Source of the DNA: Paramecium tetraurelia
Lineage: Eukaryota; Ciliophora; Oligohymenophorea; Peniculida; Parameciidae
Length of the DNA: 64,000 nucleotides
Assembly (NCBI RefSeq): GCF_000165425.1
Contig: NW_001798973.1
Span: 126,555 to 190,554, forward strand
Reading direction: 5' to 3'
Below are positions 1 through 12,559 of this stretch, piece after piece; the stretch's first letter is position 1; each line of letters opens with the position of its first letter. The position numbers and the translations under genes were made by a program. Under the pieces are notes generated by a model. It did no database searches. It was not told the DNA's origin and saw only the letters and a program-made list of their open reading frames with translations.

Positions 1-2363
1 AAGATCAAGGAAAAAACGATTAAGTTGCTGTGGCCTTATGGTCGAAAATTAAGGGATGGGCAACTGAGTAACCATTTAGTAACTGATTTAATTTAAATTT
101 TTATAGAAAGAATAGCAAATCAAATCACAGATAATCAAAAAATACCACAAGAAGCCAGATAGCGATTCGCCAAACCATTTATGGATTAATAAAAATTGAT
201 TATGAATATAGAATAAGACAAGTCAAAAGTTAAAATTAAATTAAACGAACACTACTAAGCTTTGGCCAAGTCTACACAAGACAATCTTAATTCTGTTACA
301 GCTAGTCTAGGGAGATTGGCATAAGCAGGTTGTTGTGGAAAAGGAGAAGCCTTGAGAAGTTTTGAAACTGAATTTAGAAAAATAGAGTTGGACTTTATTT
401 AATGGTCATCATTGCCAAATTTAGAAAACAACAATGTTGATATTTTCGTAGTTAAGACAAATCTGAATTATGAAGATTTTAGATAATTCCTCATTAAATC
501 TTTAAATGATTACTTTCCAAGTGCAGCAGGAGAAACTAAAATTATTGAAAAACCTGTTGATAAGATTGTCTATGTGGATAAACCAGTTGATAAAATTGTC
601 TATGTCGATAAACCAGTTGAAAAAATTATATATGTGGATAAACCTGTTGAGAAGAAGGTCATTGAATATGTTGAGAAGGTTAAAGAAGTCCCTGTTTATA
701 GGGATCAACCTGTTTAAGACGACAGATTGAGAATTGCACACGAGATGCTCTATGGAATTGGAAGGCCTTAAAATGTCACTGAAGCCTTAAACTTGTACTA
801 TGAATTAGCAGAAGTGAACTAAGATGTCAATGCCTTCAATATTATAGCCTAAGTATTTTCTGAAGGCAAGATCTTTCCCAAAGATTTGAACAAAGCATAT
901 ACTTATTGGGAGAGGAGTGCTGCATAACAAAATGCGGAAGGTCTCTATAGAATAGGTCGTTTGTTATTGGATTAAGTAATTGACGGATAGCTGTTGTCCC
1001 AAGGGAAACTATAGTCAAGAGATGAATAGAAATAAGAAGCTGTTGTATTCTTTTAATAGGCCAGTGAACAAGGTCATCTGGATGCTCTAGTAGACTTGGG
1101 AGAGATCTTTGAGCATGGACTCAAAAGCGAGGATGGTGAATCATGTATATTATTAATCTCATAAATATAGATATACAAGAACCTAATTTGGAATCAGCTG
1201 AGTTCTATTATACTTAAGGAAAGAAGGTCAGGTATCCCAGAGCCATCAATGCGATGGGACTCTTCTATTATAGTCATACAGACTTCTAGGAGAAGGTCGT
1301 AGGAAATAACTATCGCAAAGCTCTCAAATATTTCGAAATAGCCAAAGATCTTGGTTATGCTAATTCACTCTATTGGCTGGCACAATGTTATGAATATGGA
1401 TATGGAGTAGGAGTTAATTTGGAGCAGGCTAAAAGTTACTATAAGGAAGGAGCTTTGAAGGGGGATGTTGCATGTAGACTCCAATACATGCACTTTGTGA
1501 TGAAAGATTGTAGCAATTCAGGAAGATAGGAGGATTATTTGTTTGCACATCAATATTTGATTCAAATCATGATCTAAAACCCAGAAATTACAGAAGTCTA
1601 TTTCTATCTAGGACATCTCTATGAGTGCGGGTTTGGAGTATAAAAGGATCCACAAAATGCTATTCATTATTATTTTAAAGGAGCAAAACTAAAGAACCCT
1701 ACTTGCATGACCAAATTAGGAGATTGTTATCATAGTGGATTCGGTGTTCCTTAAAACTAGAGAGAAGCTCTTAAATTCTATAAGGAGGCTGCTGAATTGA
1801 AGGATTCAGAAGCATTAATTAATATGGGTCTAATCTATGAATAGGGATATGAAGGAGTGAGCATAGATTTCGCCAAGGCTTTCAATGCTTATGAAGAGTC
1901 CTCCAAATTGGGTAATTCAAAAGCCGATTTTCATTTGGGTCTAATGTATGAGGCTGGGAAATATGTTAAAAAGGATGTCAATTATGCCATACAAAGATAT
2001 TAGAAATCTGCTCAAATGGGATGCCAAGAGGCCAGAGACCTACTCAAAAAAAAATAGATTCCCATGTTGTATGATGATTCAGTTGGTGGAAGTACCCATC
2101 AAGAGCTCGGTATAAAATTCATATCTAGTTTAGGCATTCATGCTGCCAATAGAGATGCCATCATGCTCAATTAAGTTATTCCCTAGATTCAAAACCCTTT
2201 AGTTATTAATTAAGGTAAAAAAACTAATTAATCCATCATTGCTTACAAATCTCAGCATCAGGAAATGGGAGAAGGAAAAATGGTCAGTATTTTAGCTCAT
2301 CCAAATGCAACTCAATCTAATTACGCTTAAAGCCAATATTAGAAACCAGGATTTTAGCATTGA
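1..2363 (+). CDS. Sel1-like repeat (SLR) protein, 5' truncated
   Basis: The reading frame is open at the window's first base, so the N-terminus is missing. It ends at a TGA at 2361-2363. One 35-nt intron at 1136-1170 restores the frame. The C-terminal two thirds is a run of roughly 36-residue Sel1 repeats, visible as A-x-x-Y/W-x-x-x-A blocks separated by L-G-x-x-Y-E-x-G. These are TPR-like helical repeats that usually scaffold protein complexes. Before them, codons near 541-690 encode four imperfect copies of a KPVDKIVYVD-type decapeptide. No signal peptide or membrane segment is visible in the part present. The partner and pathway are unknown. The repeat class is clear; the role is not. Confidence 0.85.
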
Positions 2364-2576
2364 AATCAAAGCAAATGATAATTTTATATTATAATTAGAT
2401 TCACAATATTATGTTCTCCCTCTCAATAGATTACCATTCTATTCATCGTAAACTCCATTCAAAAGCAAACATATAACTTAGTAATTTAAATAAATTCTCT
2501 TTATTCTAAACAAATATATATTTCAAATGTTTCAAATTATTGAATGAATCATAATTAGATAAATTTAAAACTTATA

Positions 2577-3187
2577 ATGTAGGAATTAGAAGAGTTCTTA
2601 GAAAAATAAAAGGATTTAAATATCAATATGCTGACAGACATACTGCAAACCTAAAGTCTCATCCAACATAATTTGTCTATTGGATTGGACTCTCTAAAAA
2701 AATGCATCGAAAATTTGCCTACTAAAATTGTCCCCAAACAGGGATTGTAATCCAGAATAACCATACATAGACAGAAGTATCAGGTTTATTCTACTTAGCC
2801 AACATCAATTTATTTTGAGCCAATTGAATCATAAGAATTTTATATCATACTTGAATTTAGAAGAGGAGATCAAGGAAATCTATAGAGACAGGATGTTCAA
2901 TCTGTCCGTTAGTTTGAGAGACATGAATGGGGATCTTATACAGGATGAAGACTGTCCTATTTTCTTGAGAATGTAAAATTACCTTACAACTCAGATACAC
3001 ATCGGAGAAATTTCCAAAGGAAGTTGATTCAAATATAAGAGGGAAACCAATATTTAAAGGATAAACTAAAATACTATTTAGAGGAAAAGGTGAATTTTAA
3101 AGAATCTCCATCACTGAAGTTTTTCCATCATATAAATATTATATTAGGTTTCCTCTCATTTCCCTTCAGGAAAATTTCTTTTAGTGA
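2577..3187 (+). CDS. uncharacterised protein, about 183 aa
   Basis: The start is ATG at 2577, followed directly by TAG read as Gln. A 22-nt intron (2777-2798) and a second of about 37 nt (3023-3059) give a spliced frame of exactly 184 codons ending at TGA 3185-3187. The N-terminal half is helical. The C-terminal half is beta-rich, with alternating hydrophobics around VSLRDMNGDLIQDED and then ILFRGKGEF, suggesting a small beta-sandwich. I do not recognise the family. The second intron ends AAAG rather than TAG, and an alternative acceptor at 3081 would give a different tail, so the 3' third is uncertain. Confidence 0.55.
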
Positions 3188-3736
3188 TATTTTCGGAGAA
3201 ATCTTACATCAAACCCTACATAATTGATAATTTAATTGTTAAAGCGAAAAAATTGCTCAAATGAATTATTATAATTTCATATAAAAATATAATCCGAAGT
3301 TGTTTTATTTATGTTAAAAAATATTTCTCTTAATAAAAATTCTTATAATAAATTGTAATAACAAAATTAAATAATTCAAATTTAATTAAAATAAATTAAG
3401 TAAATAATATTTATAGAAATGTCAATTTGAGGAACTTAACTTTAGAACCAATAAGATTAGCAATGCATTTTTATAATAATATTCGTTAGTTGAGCTTAGG
3501 GAAATAAGCATTTTAAAACCAATATTTCTAATTGTAAATCAACTTATATATTGATATATGTATTTATAATAAATATAATTATCCATTTAATTTTGAAACT
3601 TGAATAACTTATCAATATATTTATTTTAAAAAGTAATAAAGTTTTTGTATTAAATCTCTTATTATTAAAGTTCTCAATAATCTAATTAATAGCATAATTG
3701 TACATAGCAATAAATTTAACACAAGTTCTGATATGT
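3188..3736. other. AT-rich intergenic stretch
   Basis: About 550 bases of poly-A/T-rich sequence. A TGA-free plus-strand frame runs through much of it from about 3494 into the next ORF but contains no ATG before 3737. Long open frames are expected by chance when only TGA stops. I see no RNA gene here. Confidence 0.6.
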
Positions 3737-4138
3737 ATGGATGATGCTATATAAAAAGTTTTTCTAATAAATTATCCTCCATCAAAAATGATCTAAGTAA
3801 CAATTTTAGTAAGAACCCTTACTTATATAAAACTAAAAGCACTTGCAGCGAAGAAAAGAATAATGCTAATGCTCTTTTAATATTACATAAAAAAAATTAT
3901 GTTATTGGTATTCTTGCTTTGGGGCTTGACCTTTGAGAGATTTTACATTATTATTTCTACAAAAGGATTTGTTATCAAAGAGGATATTGATTCAGTTAAA
4001 TACAGAATATAGAATATATTGGAAAAATTGATCATTATTCTTATAAATTACAGCATTGCTCCCTAATTAGTAAAAAAATACTAGATGTATTCACTCATTT
4101 AGTATGGTGAACGAATGAATGTAAATAATAAAAATTGA
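3737..4138 (+). CDS. possible small membrane protein, 133 aa
   Basis: An uninterrupted frame from ATG 3737 to TGA 4136-4138 with Gln-encoded TAA/TAG. It contains a hydrophobic helix around MLLVFLLWGLTF, a second hydrophobic stretch near the C-terminus and basic residues between. No family is recognised. The frame is open for a further 240 bases upstream without a Met. Because TGA is the only stop, a frame of this length could be fortuitous. The charge pattern and the position upstream of an annotated gene on the same strand make it plausible but not secure. Confidence 0.35.
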
Positions 4139-4194
4139 TTGAAAATTTGTACTTTAAATAATAGTATTTTATTTTATATAAAATTGGTTAAACA

Positions 4195-5127
4195 ATGAAA
4201 TCGAAAAAGAGAGAAAAATCATTAGTTAAGGAGCTTGATGCTATTAGATCATTAAAAAATGAGAGCATTGATTTGAGAGAGTTGGAAGATAAAATGGTTA
4301 AGTTAATCGAAAAAGCAGCTCAATTTTATCAGGATTAATTGGATAATAATATGGCCTAATTTTATTTTGAATATGGGAGCATTTTAGTTTAAATATTGGA
4401 GTAATCCCAAGATTCCGTTGAAAATTCATTGAATTGTGTGGAGATATCAAGAAATGACAGGGAATTGAAAAATACATAATTGGCTTTTGAGAATCTGGAA
4501 GCAGCAAAAACAATCATACGAAACAGGTTGGATAAGCAAAATATAGAGATGTATAAATTATAAGACTAATTGCAATGTAATAGTATTTAGATATTAATAG
4601 AGATTAGATCGAAGATCAATGAAACAGAATTGGAAATGAGTTTGATTTTGATTAGAATAGGAGACCTCTAGACTTGGAGAGAAGATTATAAGGATGGATT
4701 ATTAAATTTTAATGCGGCATTAGACATATTGAAAAACTCATATAATTACAAAGAACTTAGTGCAGTACATTTTAAAATAGGAAATGCTATACTTTTATAA
4801 AATGAAAATGGGTGTGAAAAATTGAGTTTGAATCATTTGGAACAGTCCTTTCGTTATTGTTATTAGTAAATCTACAATAGAGAATGCGATCTGGATTTGA
4901 AGGAAAAGAATTTATCAAAGGTTGTTCTTGATAATGATTTATTGAAAATGCTACTGGAGAAAATGGAGGACACCTATATTTAGTTAAATGAAGTGAATGC
5001 TTGTTAGAAGGAGATAGAGAAATGGAAGAGTTCAGAACCAATTTTATAACAGGAGATATAATACTTAGGAAAAATTAGTAGATAATCAAACGCAATAAAT
5101 GGTATTCAAATAAAAAGAAAAATTTGA
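4195..5127 (+). CDS. NASP/Sim3/Hif1-type histone chaperone (SHNi-TPR)
   Basis: A single-exon frame of 310 residues. The central part shows the interrupted TPR of the NASP family: an FYFEYGSILVQILE helix pair near residues 55-70, a LAFENLEAAKTI repeat near 100, then LILIRIGDLQTWREDYKDG and FNAALDILKNS near 155-185, followed by AVHFKIGNAILL. The acidic insertion that interrupts TPR2 in animal NASP is replaced here by a Glu/Gln-rich segment. Members of this family bind histone H3 (or H1) and hand it to assembly factors in the nucleus. The C-terminus is basic and lysine-rich, like NASP nuclear-localisation tails. The assignment rests on repeat pattern and spacing. Confidence 0.75.
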
Positions 5128-5176
5128 ACTTTATTAATTATTATTTTCTGCTTTTCATTATTAATTATTAAATCTA

Positions 5177-6212
5177 ATGAATATAAATGGGCTTGAAAAA
5201 ATTTGTAATTAAGCTACAAATTTTTGGAAATAATAATTCATTTCATCATCTAAATAAGATTAAGACGTTTCAACCAATGTTGGGTCGAATATCTTAGAAG
5301 AATAATCTATTTTTGAGATATCTGCTAAAAAAACTGAATAATATCTCTTCCCTGATATAGAAAGATATCACTTAAATATCGAAAAATGTGAGCCACAATT
5401 TCCTTAAAGTGTGATCTAACAGCCTCAATAATTAGAATTGGAAGACAATTATGAAGCCAGTTGTTCGCAATGCTCTGATTGTTAGAGCAAACGAAGAGAT
5501 AAAAAAAAATCAAAATCAAGATCTTGCAAATCAAGTATTCATCTTAAATATATTTTTAAGCAAAATAGAGGTTTACCATATCCCAAGAAGCATTCATTAT
5601 GGAATAAACAAGAAAGGGAACTAGCTTCACAGATATTGCTTAATAAATTCCAGGTTCAACTGTGAATTAAGTCAAACATCATCTCCTGAAAAAACTTAAA
5701 ATTTGTAATAAAAATACTGATCTTCAAGGAGACAATATTACTGAAATTATCTTAAAAATTTAATAATTATAACAGTAATCAATTTTAATATTTTAGAAAT
5801 GAGAATATAGATAATGCTGTTAAAATTAAAGAACTTAAAGAACATATATCTTTAGTAGAAAATCATTTGCATCAAACTAAGCAAATCATTCTTTAAAAAT
5901 ATATGGTATTATTTCAATAATAATGACAATGAGTAGATATCTTTTATATTTAATTGTTTAAATAGAATCACACGATTATTTATAATATTCTAATATTTCT
6001 TAATTTTCAATTTCTAAGAATGGAAGTTATTTGATCCTTACAAAAAAGAAAATTAAATGGAAAATGGAATCTCCTTATACAAAAAAAGATTACAAAAAAA
6101 ACAGGGGTTTGATAATTATCTTTATGATGCTATTTATTTATAAATAGTGAAATAAAATTCAGAAGAATTCTAAATAAACTCTTTTGGTGAAATCATTAGT
6201 TCTAAGTTTTGA
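5177..6212 (+). CDS. uncharacterised protein, exon structure unresolved
   Basis: ATG 5177 opens a frame of about 160 codons to TGA 5663-5665. It includes a Cys cluster (CSQCSDCQSKRRDKK near residues 97-110) and a Lys/Ser-rich stretch. Clearly coding sequence continues in another frame, with a coiled-coil block near 5790-5915 (RNENIDNAVKIKELKEHISL). A further open block with EWKLFDPYKKENQ near 6030 reaches TGA 6210-6212. Introns must join these, but the junctions near 5665-5790 and 5910-5950 are ambiguous. If the last block is real, the gene overlaps the 3' end of the convergent VWA gene by 54 bases. The family is not recognised. Confidence 0.45.
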
Positions 6213-9200
6213 GAAAAAATCCTTTATTTCGTTTTCGTTGGTGAAAAATCTACTTTCTGATGAGACTTAGGCTAACTATTTGAGATAAAGCATATTCATA
6301 TTTTAGTTGGCAATATTGAAAACTAGTAAGTGAATATTCTTTTTTTCGATTAAGCTCTTCAATCTATCAATTGACATTTGATTATAATTATGAACTCCTT
6401 CGCTAAATATACAAACATATCTAATCGTATGTTCATCTTTTTCTTCATCAATATTATCAATATCAATTTTATATTAATTCTATTAAAGATTATCTTCAAT
6501 TCTTACCATGTTTTCATTCAAACTAACATTATCAAACTGCTATTCTTCATATTACTTCATTGCTTAACTGAATCCTCCTGAAAAGGTCTTGCCTACCCTT
6601 GGAGAACTAGTCTTGCATCTAAATTCCATATCAGAACATCGGAACTCCTCCTATTCTATTTGTTATTTAATCTAATTAGATTTCAAATGTAATGATAATT
6701 GTTTGCTTTATTCAGGCTTGTCTTTCTCAAATAGAGATGCTATAGTGATTTCCAAAGCTGAGAAGATGTTACCCTCGCCTCCTGGTTTTATCAATACCTT
6801 TTCTATAGTAGATTCTAACAGTTTTTTGTATGTTCCTTTCAATTATAAAGGGAATATCTCATGCAAGGATTCATTGAATGCATATAATCCAACAAATGAG
6901 TCATCATTTAATGACTAGACAACATTCTGACACATATGATGTGACAATGTAAATTGTTCATTCGTCATTTCAGAAGAGTAATCAAGTAGAAAGATTAATT
7001 CAAGTCGTTTCAATTAGTTTTATTGTGAAAATTTGATCAAGCAATTATGATCCACATTGCATCTTTTAAATATTTTAGTTAAAGTCTTCAATACGAATTT
7101 CTAGAATCCAGGATCATAGTGGCCTTCAGCTTTTAGAATTGAAATAAATTTATAGCAAGCTTCAACATACTCTCCTCTAATCATTAATAATGATGCCTAA
7201 TTCACATATGTATATTACTTCTAAGCCGGTGAGTTTTTCCCTTAAGATTTCTAGAGGAATTTCTCGAAAAATGTCAACAAAATCACTAATTTCAAGTTGC
7301 TGAATTTCAGTTTTATTGGCTTATAAAATTTTTAGTCTCGCTTCAGCGTCTTCCAATTCCAACCTTGCTTTTTCTAGCATTCCAGCTCTGGCAAAGCAGA
7401 ATGCTTTTTTGGTTATAATGTTTATTTTCATATATTAAATTGAAAATGAATCAGGTAGATTCTATAGATCATCCATGATATCATTAAACTATTTAACACT
7501 TTCATTTAGAAATGTTGATTGTGACTTTGTCATACTATAATTGTAGAGGATGCAAGCTAATTAGTACTTTCGAAAAACAATTTTGTGTTCGATAATAACT
7601 TACTTTTTGGAGTATTCTTCATTACTGTTGATTTTGGAGATTGGACTAAGTTTCTTTGGAGTTCCCAAATTGTCTAATCGTTCACTTGGTAAATCGGAAT
7701 TTTCTTCTCTAATCGCATTTTTTTCTTCTTATATAGGTTTTCTTAACCAATTTGATGTTTATCTTGGTGTTTATTGACGCTATAGATGTGCTTCAGATTC
7801 AATAGAACTCTTTAATTAAGTAGTTTCATTTTAAGTTTTGAATTTTTAAGTAGTTGGTCTTCTGACAATTCCATTCTAAGAATTTTATATTACTTTGGTT
7901 TTGCTTTCCAAATCTTTAATCACTTCTTTCATGACCTTCTCCTCTTGCCTTTGAAATTTCTATAAAACATTATTTTTCAATCTGAGATATAATTTAATTA
8001 GTTATTAATCATCTTAAGGCTAAGCTGCTTGATTTGCATATTATTCCATTTCTTTTAGACTTTAAAGATCTTGATTAGCTATTAGAACTGATTCCTCCTG
8101 TTCATTCATGGCTTCGAGGTATCTTTGATTTCTCATATGGATTTTAGCAATATTATTGGCACAAATACCAACAGCAGGGTTATTATAGTATTTTTTATAG
8201 AATCTCTTAGACATACTTAAGATGATTAAGGCTTCAGCTTCATCCATATCTTTAGATCCCTGTAAGAGTTTATTATTTGAATATTTAATGCTATTCAAAT
8301 AATTGATTATGACTTCATAGAATTTCCTTATTTCCTTGTTGTTAAAGAGATCCTTATAACTCTCTAAATTAAAATCTTGGACTTCGAGATACTTCATATC
8401 AACCTTCGTCAATTTAATCAATTAATTAATAGGAACTTCTAGAGAAAGTGCGATCACTACACCTTTCCTCCAGAAATAAAATATTAATACTACATGTAAG
8501 GCACAAGCAATAATAATTTCATTAATTAAGACAGTTGTTGCCTGATCGTTTTGACCAGCCAGTTGTAGGTAATATTGCAAAGACATGGATTACAAGTAGA
8601 TCATAGAGCATTTCGTAATTATTTCTTTGGTTAAAGTAATGTTAGGGTAGTTGGGATGGGCAAAATAATAGGTTGAGAAAAATACAACTCTTTGTTCTCC
8701 CATTCCATCATATAGCATTCTCCATTGTCTGAATTCTATTGGGACTGTAACCAATGTGTAGAGTTAATCAGTGAAATCACTGGTTTGATTTGGCCAAATT
8801 TGTAAGGCATCTTCTAAAGTGCTATTGAGAAGTTGTCCATCAGAAATGATATTAATATTTCCATTTGTTAAAAATGAATTAATTACTGGTCTGCTTGAAT
8901 TAATAATTGCAAGTTCTCTTTTCTTTTAAGCATGCAACTTGCATTCATAACCCTCTTTTCCAGCTCTCATTCTCCAAACATCATTCTTTAAATCTAACTT
9001 AGGAAAAGCTATCTGTGTGGAATACTAAGTAATATAATCATAGCAATCATCATACGCCTTACAATTGGATATAGAAGTATCATACCAATTGTTAGAAGAA
9101 TTAGCATCTTCACCTTAAAACGATATGCCTAATCCATTTTGACATAAGAAGTGGAAATGATCAAAGGCATTATTTTGGACATAAATCAGTATCAATTTTG

Positions 9201-9610
9201 ACAAGGGTGAATAATACTTTAAAAGTTCATACTATGCAGGATAGTTTCTCTCCAGTATTTACAAACTAGTAACATTACTAAAATGCCAATCGATTTTAAG
9301 CAAGCTCTGATCATCATCTGATTCTTAATAATCTTCGATGTAATATATAATATTTGAGATTGCATAGAGTGAATTGATATTAGGTCTATTGGATCTTCCA
9401 TAGTAATATCTGGCGAATCTTATTTTGCTCTAATCTAAAATGATTGACTAATACCAAAGAAGTCTCATTATAAATTCCCTAAGAGAGTTTCTCGCTCTCA
9501 ACTCTATATTCTTCATCAAAATATTCACCTAATAACAAAACCAGACTAAACAGAAAATAGTAGAGTGATAAAAACACAATCATTAAGATAAGCTTAATTC
9601 TCAACTTCAT
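6159..9610 (-). CDS. two-pass membrane protein with cytoplasmic VWA domain
   Basis: ATG at 9610-9608; TGA at 6161-6159. Introns of 25 nt (9430-9454) and 22 nt (7197-7218) give 1134 codons. Residues 5-27 are a first membrane helix. An extracellular domain of roughly 340 residues with tyrosines and paired cysteines follows, then a second helix (IIIACALHVVLIFYFW) and a long cytoplasmic tail with helical, TPR-like segments. A von Willebrand A domain begins LIFLLDYSSEM, where DxSxE replaces the usual metal-binding DxSxS. The layout (extracellular sensor between two helices, cytoplasmic effector) resembles Cache-type receptors, but I cannot confirm a Cache fold. No kinase or cyclase domain is present. 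The likely role is sensing or adhesion at the cell surface. Confidence 0.75.
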
Positions 9611-9876
9611 TAAATTAAATATATTAAAATTAAGAATAAAATATCTCAAAGTTCTTATTATTTTTACTTCCTAAAATTTTGATTTTTAGATTTGATATCG
9701 ACTTATTAGATGAATGATCCAAATTCTTTGATAAGAATTTTCTATTCTCCAAAGGAATTTCCAATTGATATTCTTACAAACCCTCTGTGTTATTATGAGA
9801 ATTATTTATGATAATTAGAGAGACTCTTTAAATAAAAAAAGATCCTATTTAAAATATATAGATTATTATAAATTGA

Positions 9877-11563
9877 TCATAATTTAGCTTCATTTTAAAT
9901 TGTATACATTTCCATTACTTCCTCCTCTTATTTCTTAGAGCAGTATTTATAAAGTAATATAGTCAAAACGAAACTTAATACAATGAAAATTGCAAGAAGC
10001 CACCAAATGTGTTCCTTTTTATTATTATTTTAATTTGGACTGATTTGTTAGTCTTAGTGATCCTCGGATTGTGTTGTAACATAAATAGAGACTTGTTAAG
10101 TCTCAAACAGAGAATTTATTTTAGTATGATTGAGTTCACTAACATTGATTCTATAAAGAATTTTATTTGTATTTTGAACTAAGTATTGATCAAACCGATA
10201 CTCATAAGTGTCATTAATTCTACTTTGTACAAAATATGATTGAGGTTAGAGTTTTGGATCCGGGTTTCTTTGAGTTTTGAATTATTTAACATCACATTAA
10301 TAACTAATTTCAAAGAGATCATTTTTTGTGATATTTGGAAGTACATAACCCTTATTAAACTGATCCCAAATTCCTGTGGTATTTTAATCTTAAATGATGC
10401 TTTTTTTGTCACTTCTTATGATAGTTAATTTGGTAACTGAATAGCAACCACCAAAATTTAGAATCATTTCTTTTTCTCCATCCCACTTTGCAATTAGATA
10501 AGGTTTAGCTAAATCAATTAAAGATAGAGAAGCCATGAGATTTCTATTAATATTACCATAACCTTATTGATATTTAGTTAGTAGCTTTTAATCATAGAAA
10601 TGAAGAGGAGGCCAATTTTATAGCATTTGATTGGTAGTTTCAATAGTTCCTAAAGTATTACTTTTAGGTTATTTCAAAAATCCAGCTTCAATTAAGTAAG
10701 TCAACGCTCTAGCATTAGAGGATGGTTTTAGATATTCTTCTGAATTTCTATTGCCGCAAGTATTGGTTCTATCCCATCCAGCAGCATATGCCCAATCTTC
10801 GTAACCACCATTAACTTCATAAACTAAATCAGTCATTCTGCCTATACTATATTGTTGAATTTATAGATTATTATTTTCAGCAGCAATGTCTTTCATAATC
10901 CTTGCAATCATTTCCATGGCACTATCATCTGGTGATTCAGTAGCCATTCCATTTTATTTATGATTACATGTTCCCCAAGAATATGAGATACTCTAAAGTA
11001 ATAATTTAGAATTTTACATTGTCCCCTCCATGAAAGGTGATCCCTAATTAGATAATATACTTGTTATAAACTTAGGCCAAACCTCGAGCAGCGTTAGTCT
11101 AAAAACAGATGCTAGACGGATTGTCAACATTGAAATCTCTATTAGCATCCTTACCCATTTCCTCTCTTACTTTATGGTAATAGCCATAAGGATTTACCAT
11201 AGGGTAGAGTAGAATTCTCCTATTATTCAAAAATTCTAATTTTGATTCACTTGTTAGATACTTGGCTAATTCTGTGACTACATTTTGTCCAATGACTTCA
11301 TCTCCATGAAAGCCAGCAGCTATTAAGACTGTTGGCAAATCAGCGGCATTAGGATTCTAAGCAAATTCTGCATAAAAAAATTGGCATTCTTCATCTCCGC
11401 AATCCAGATATCTCAGATTATCTAGATCCTTGGTTGGATAGTAGAGTCTAAAGACATCAGTGTGATCTATTTCTAGTTTTTTGAAGGTGTCTACGATTTC
11501 CTGGTATGAGTAATACTAATAGGCTTAAATCAATGAGAATAGTGTTAGAAATAAAGAATTCAT
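9877..11563 (-). CDS. M14 zinc carboxypeptidase, membrane anchored
   Basis: 553 residues with one 25-nt intron (10993-11017). A signal peptide (MNSLFLTLFSLIQA) leads into an M14 domain: AAGFHGDEVIG carries the first zinc ligands His and Glu, MVNPYGY and DANRDFN are the substrate-binding Asn/Arg block, and TFHGG supplies the third zinc His. The likely catalytic Glu lies in the YEVNGGYEDWAYA region. A beta-rich domain follows, then one C-terminal membrane helix (IWWLLAIFIVLSFVLTILLY) and a short cytoplasmic tail. It is therefore a type I membrane metallocarboxypeptidase of the CPD/CPM type, trimming C-terminal residues outside the cell or in the secretory pathway. It lies 267 bases upstream of the VWA gene on the same strand. 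Confidence 0.9.
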
Positions 11564-11769
11564 TTTATTTTAAATATTATACTACTCTTCATTTCACAAG
11601 GAATAACAAATAAATATCAGATAGATTTAATTTCAAATTTAGTAAATAATAATATTATCAATAGGACTTGCTTTTAGTATATATATATAGCTCCAAATAA
11701 CTTGTTAAATATATATTTTAATCCTTCTTTAAATCAATATAAAATTAATTTCCTGCATAAATTTAATTA

Positions 11770-12495
11770 ATGATTGAGGAAGAGTACAGACCTGAAGACA
11801 AGGCTTCCTTCAAAAAGAAATACAAAATATTTTAGACTCTTGCTTCAATGATTAGATAAAGAGGGTATTTTGAATCTACTCCTGCTAAACTTGTAGAGGA
11901 TGAGACTTTCGAAATATTTGAGTCGAAATATCGCGATAATTTACCAGAAAAAATCGTATGCTTCAAAGTAGACTATTTAATTAATAATTGAATAGAGAGA
12001 TGATGAGTCTGATAAATTACTTATCATCTTTTACACTAAATAAGCACCTCTCACTCATGAAGAAGCAAAAAAAACCATTTAAGATTTCTCCAACAGGTAA
12101 GTTAAGAGACTCATCATGATATTTCCAACTGACCCTTTTGCAACAAAACCACAGGTCGTGGATAAAAAGGCAAGATTGTTTATCGATCAAGTTAATTCCA
12201 TTTAAACTTACTCATTTGAGTTGTTTGGAGAAGACGATTTAGTCTATGATGTTACCAAGCATGAATTAGTGCCTCAACATATTATCTTGAATGACAGAGA
12301 AAAAGAAGTAAAACTATTTGTGATTACATTTAGTTATTATTAAAAAAATACGGGTTAGTAGATAATCAATTGCCAAGGATTCTACAAAGCGACCCCATTG
12401 CCAGGTTTTTGGGACTCCATCATGGTGATGTAGTAAAGATCATAAGAAAAAGTGAAACAGCAGGATTATATGTTACCTACAGAATAGCCATATGA
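11770..12495 (+). CDS. RPB5: RNA polymerase I/II/III subunit RPB5 (RPABC1)
   Basis: 223 residues after removing introns of 28 nt (11968-11995) and 26 nt (12308-12333). The N-terminal jaw module shows TLASMIRQRGYF. The highly conserved assembly domain follows: [73 protein letters not shown], ending exactly at the family's usual C-terminus. This subunit is shared by all three nuclear RNA polymerases and sits in the lower jaw. Usual family length is about 210-215 residues. It is convergent with the small gene at 12560-12979, with 64 bases between stops. Identity is very secure. Confidence 0.97.
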
Positions 12496-12559
12496 TTTGA
12501 AATATAAATTAGCTAATGTTAAATACCATTTAAGTGTCAAAGTTATAATTCATTTTAAT

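Noticed and set aside
6378-6581. Hydrophobic plus-strand ORF resembling a small membrane protein
   Set aside because: It lies antisense to the VWA gene, whose frame is continuous and has conserved motifs.
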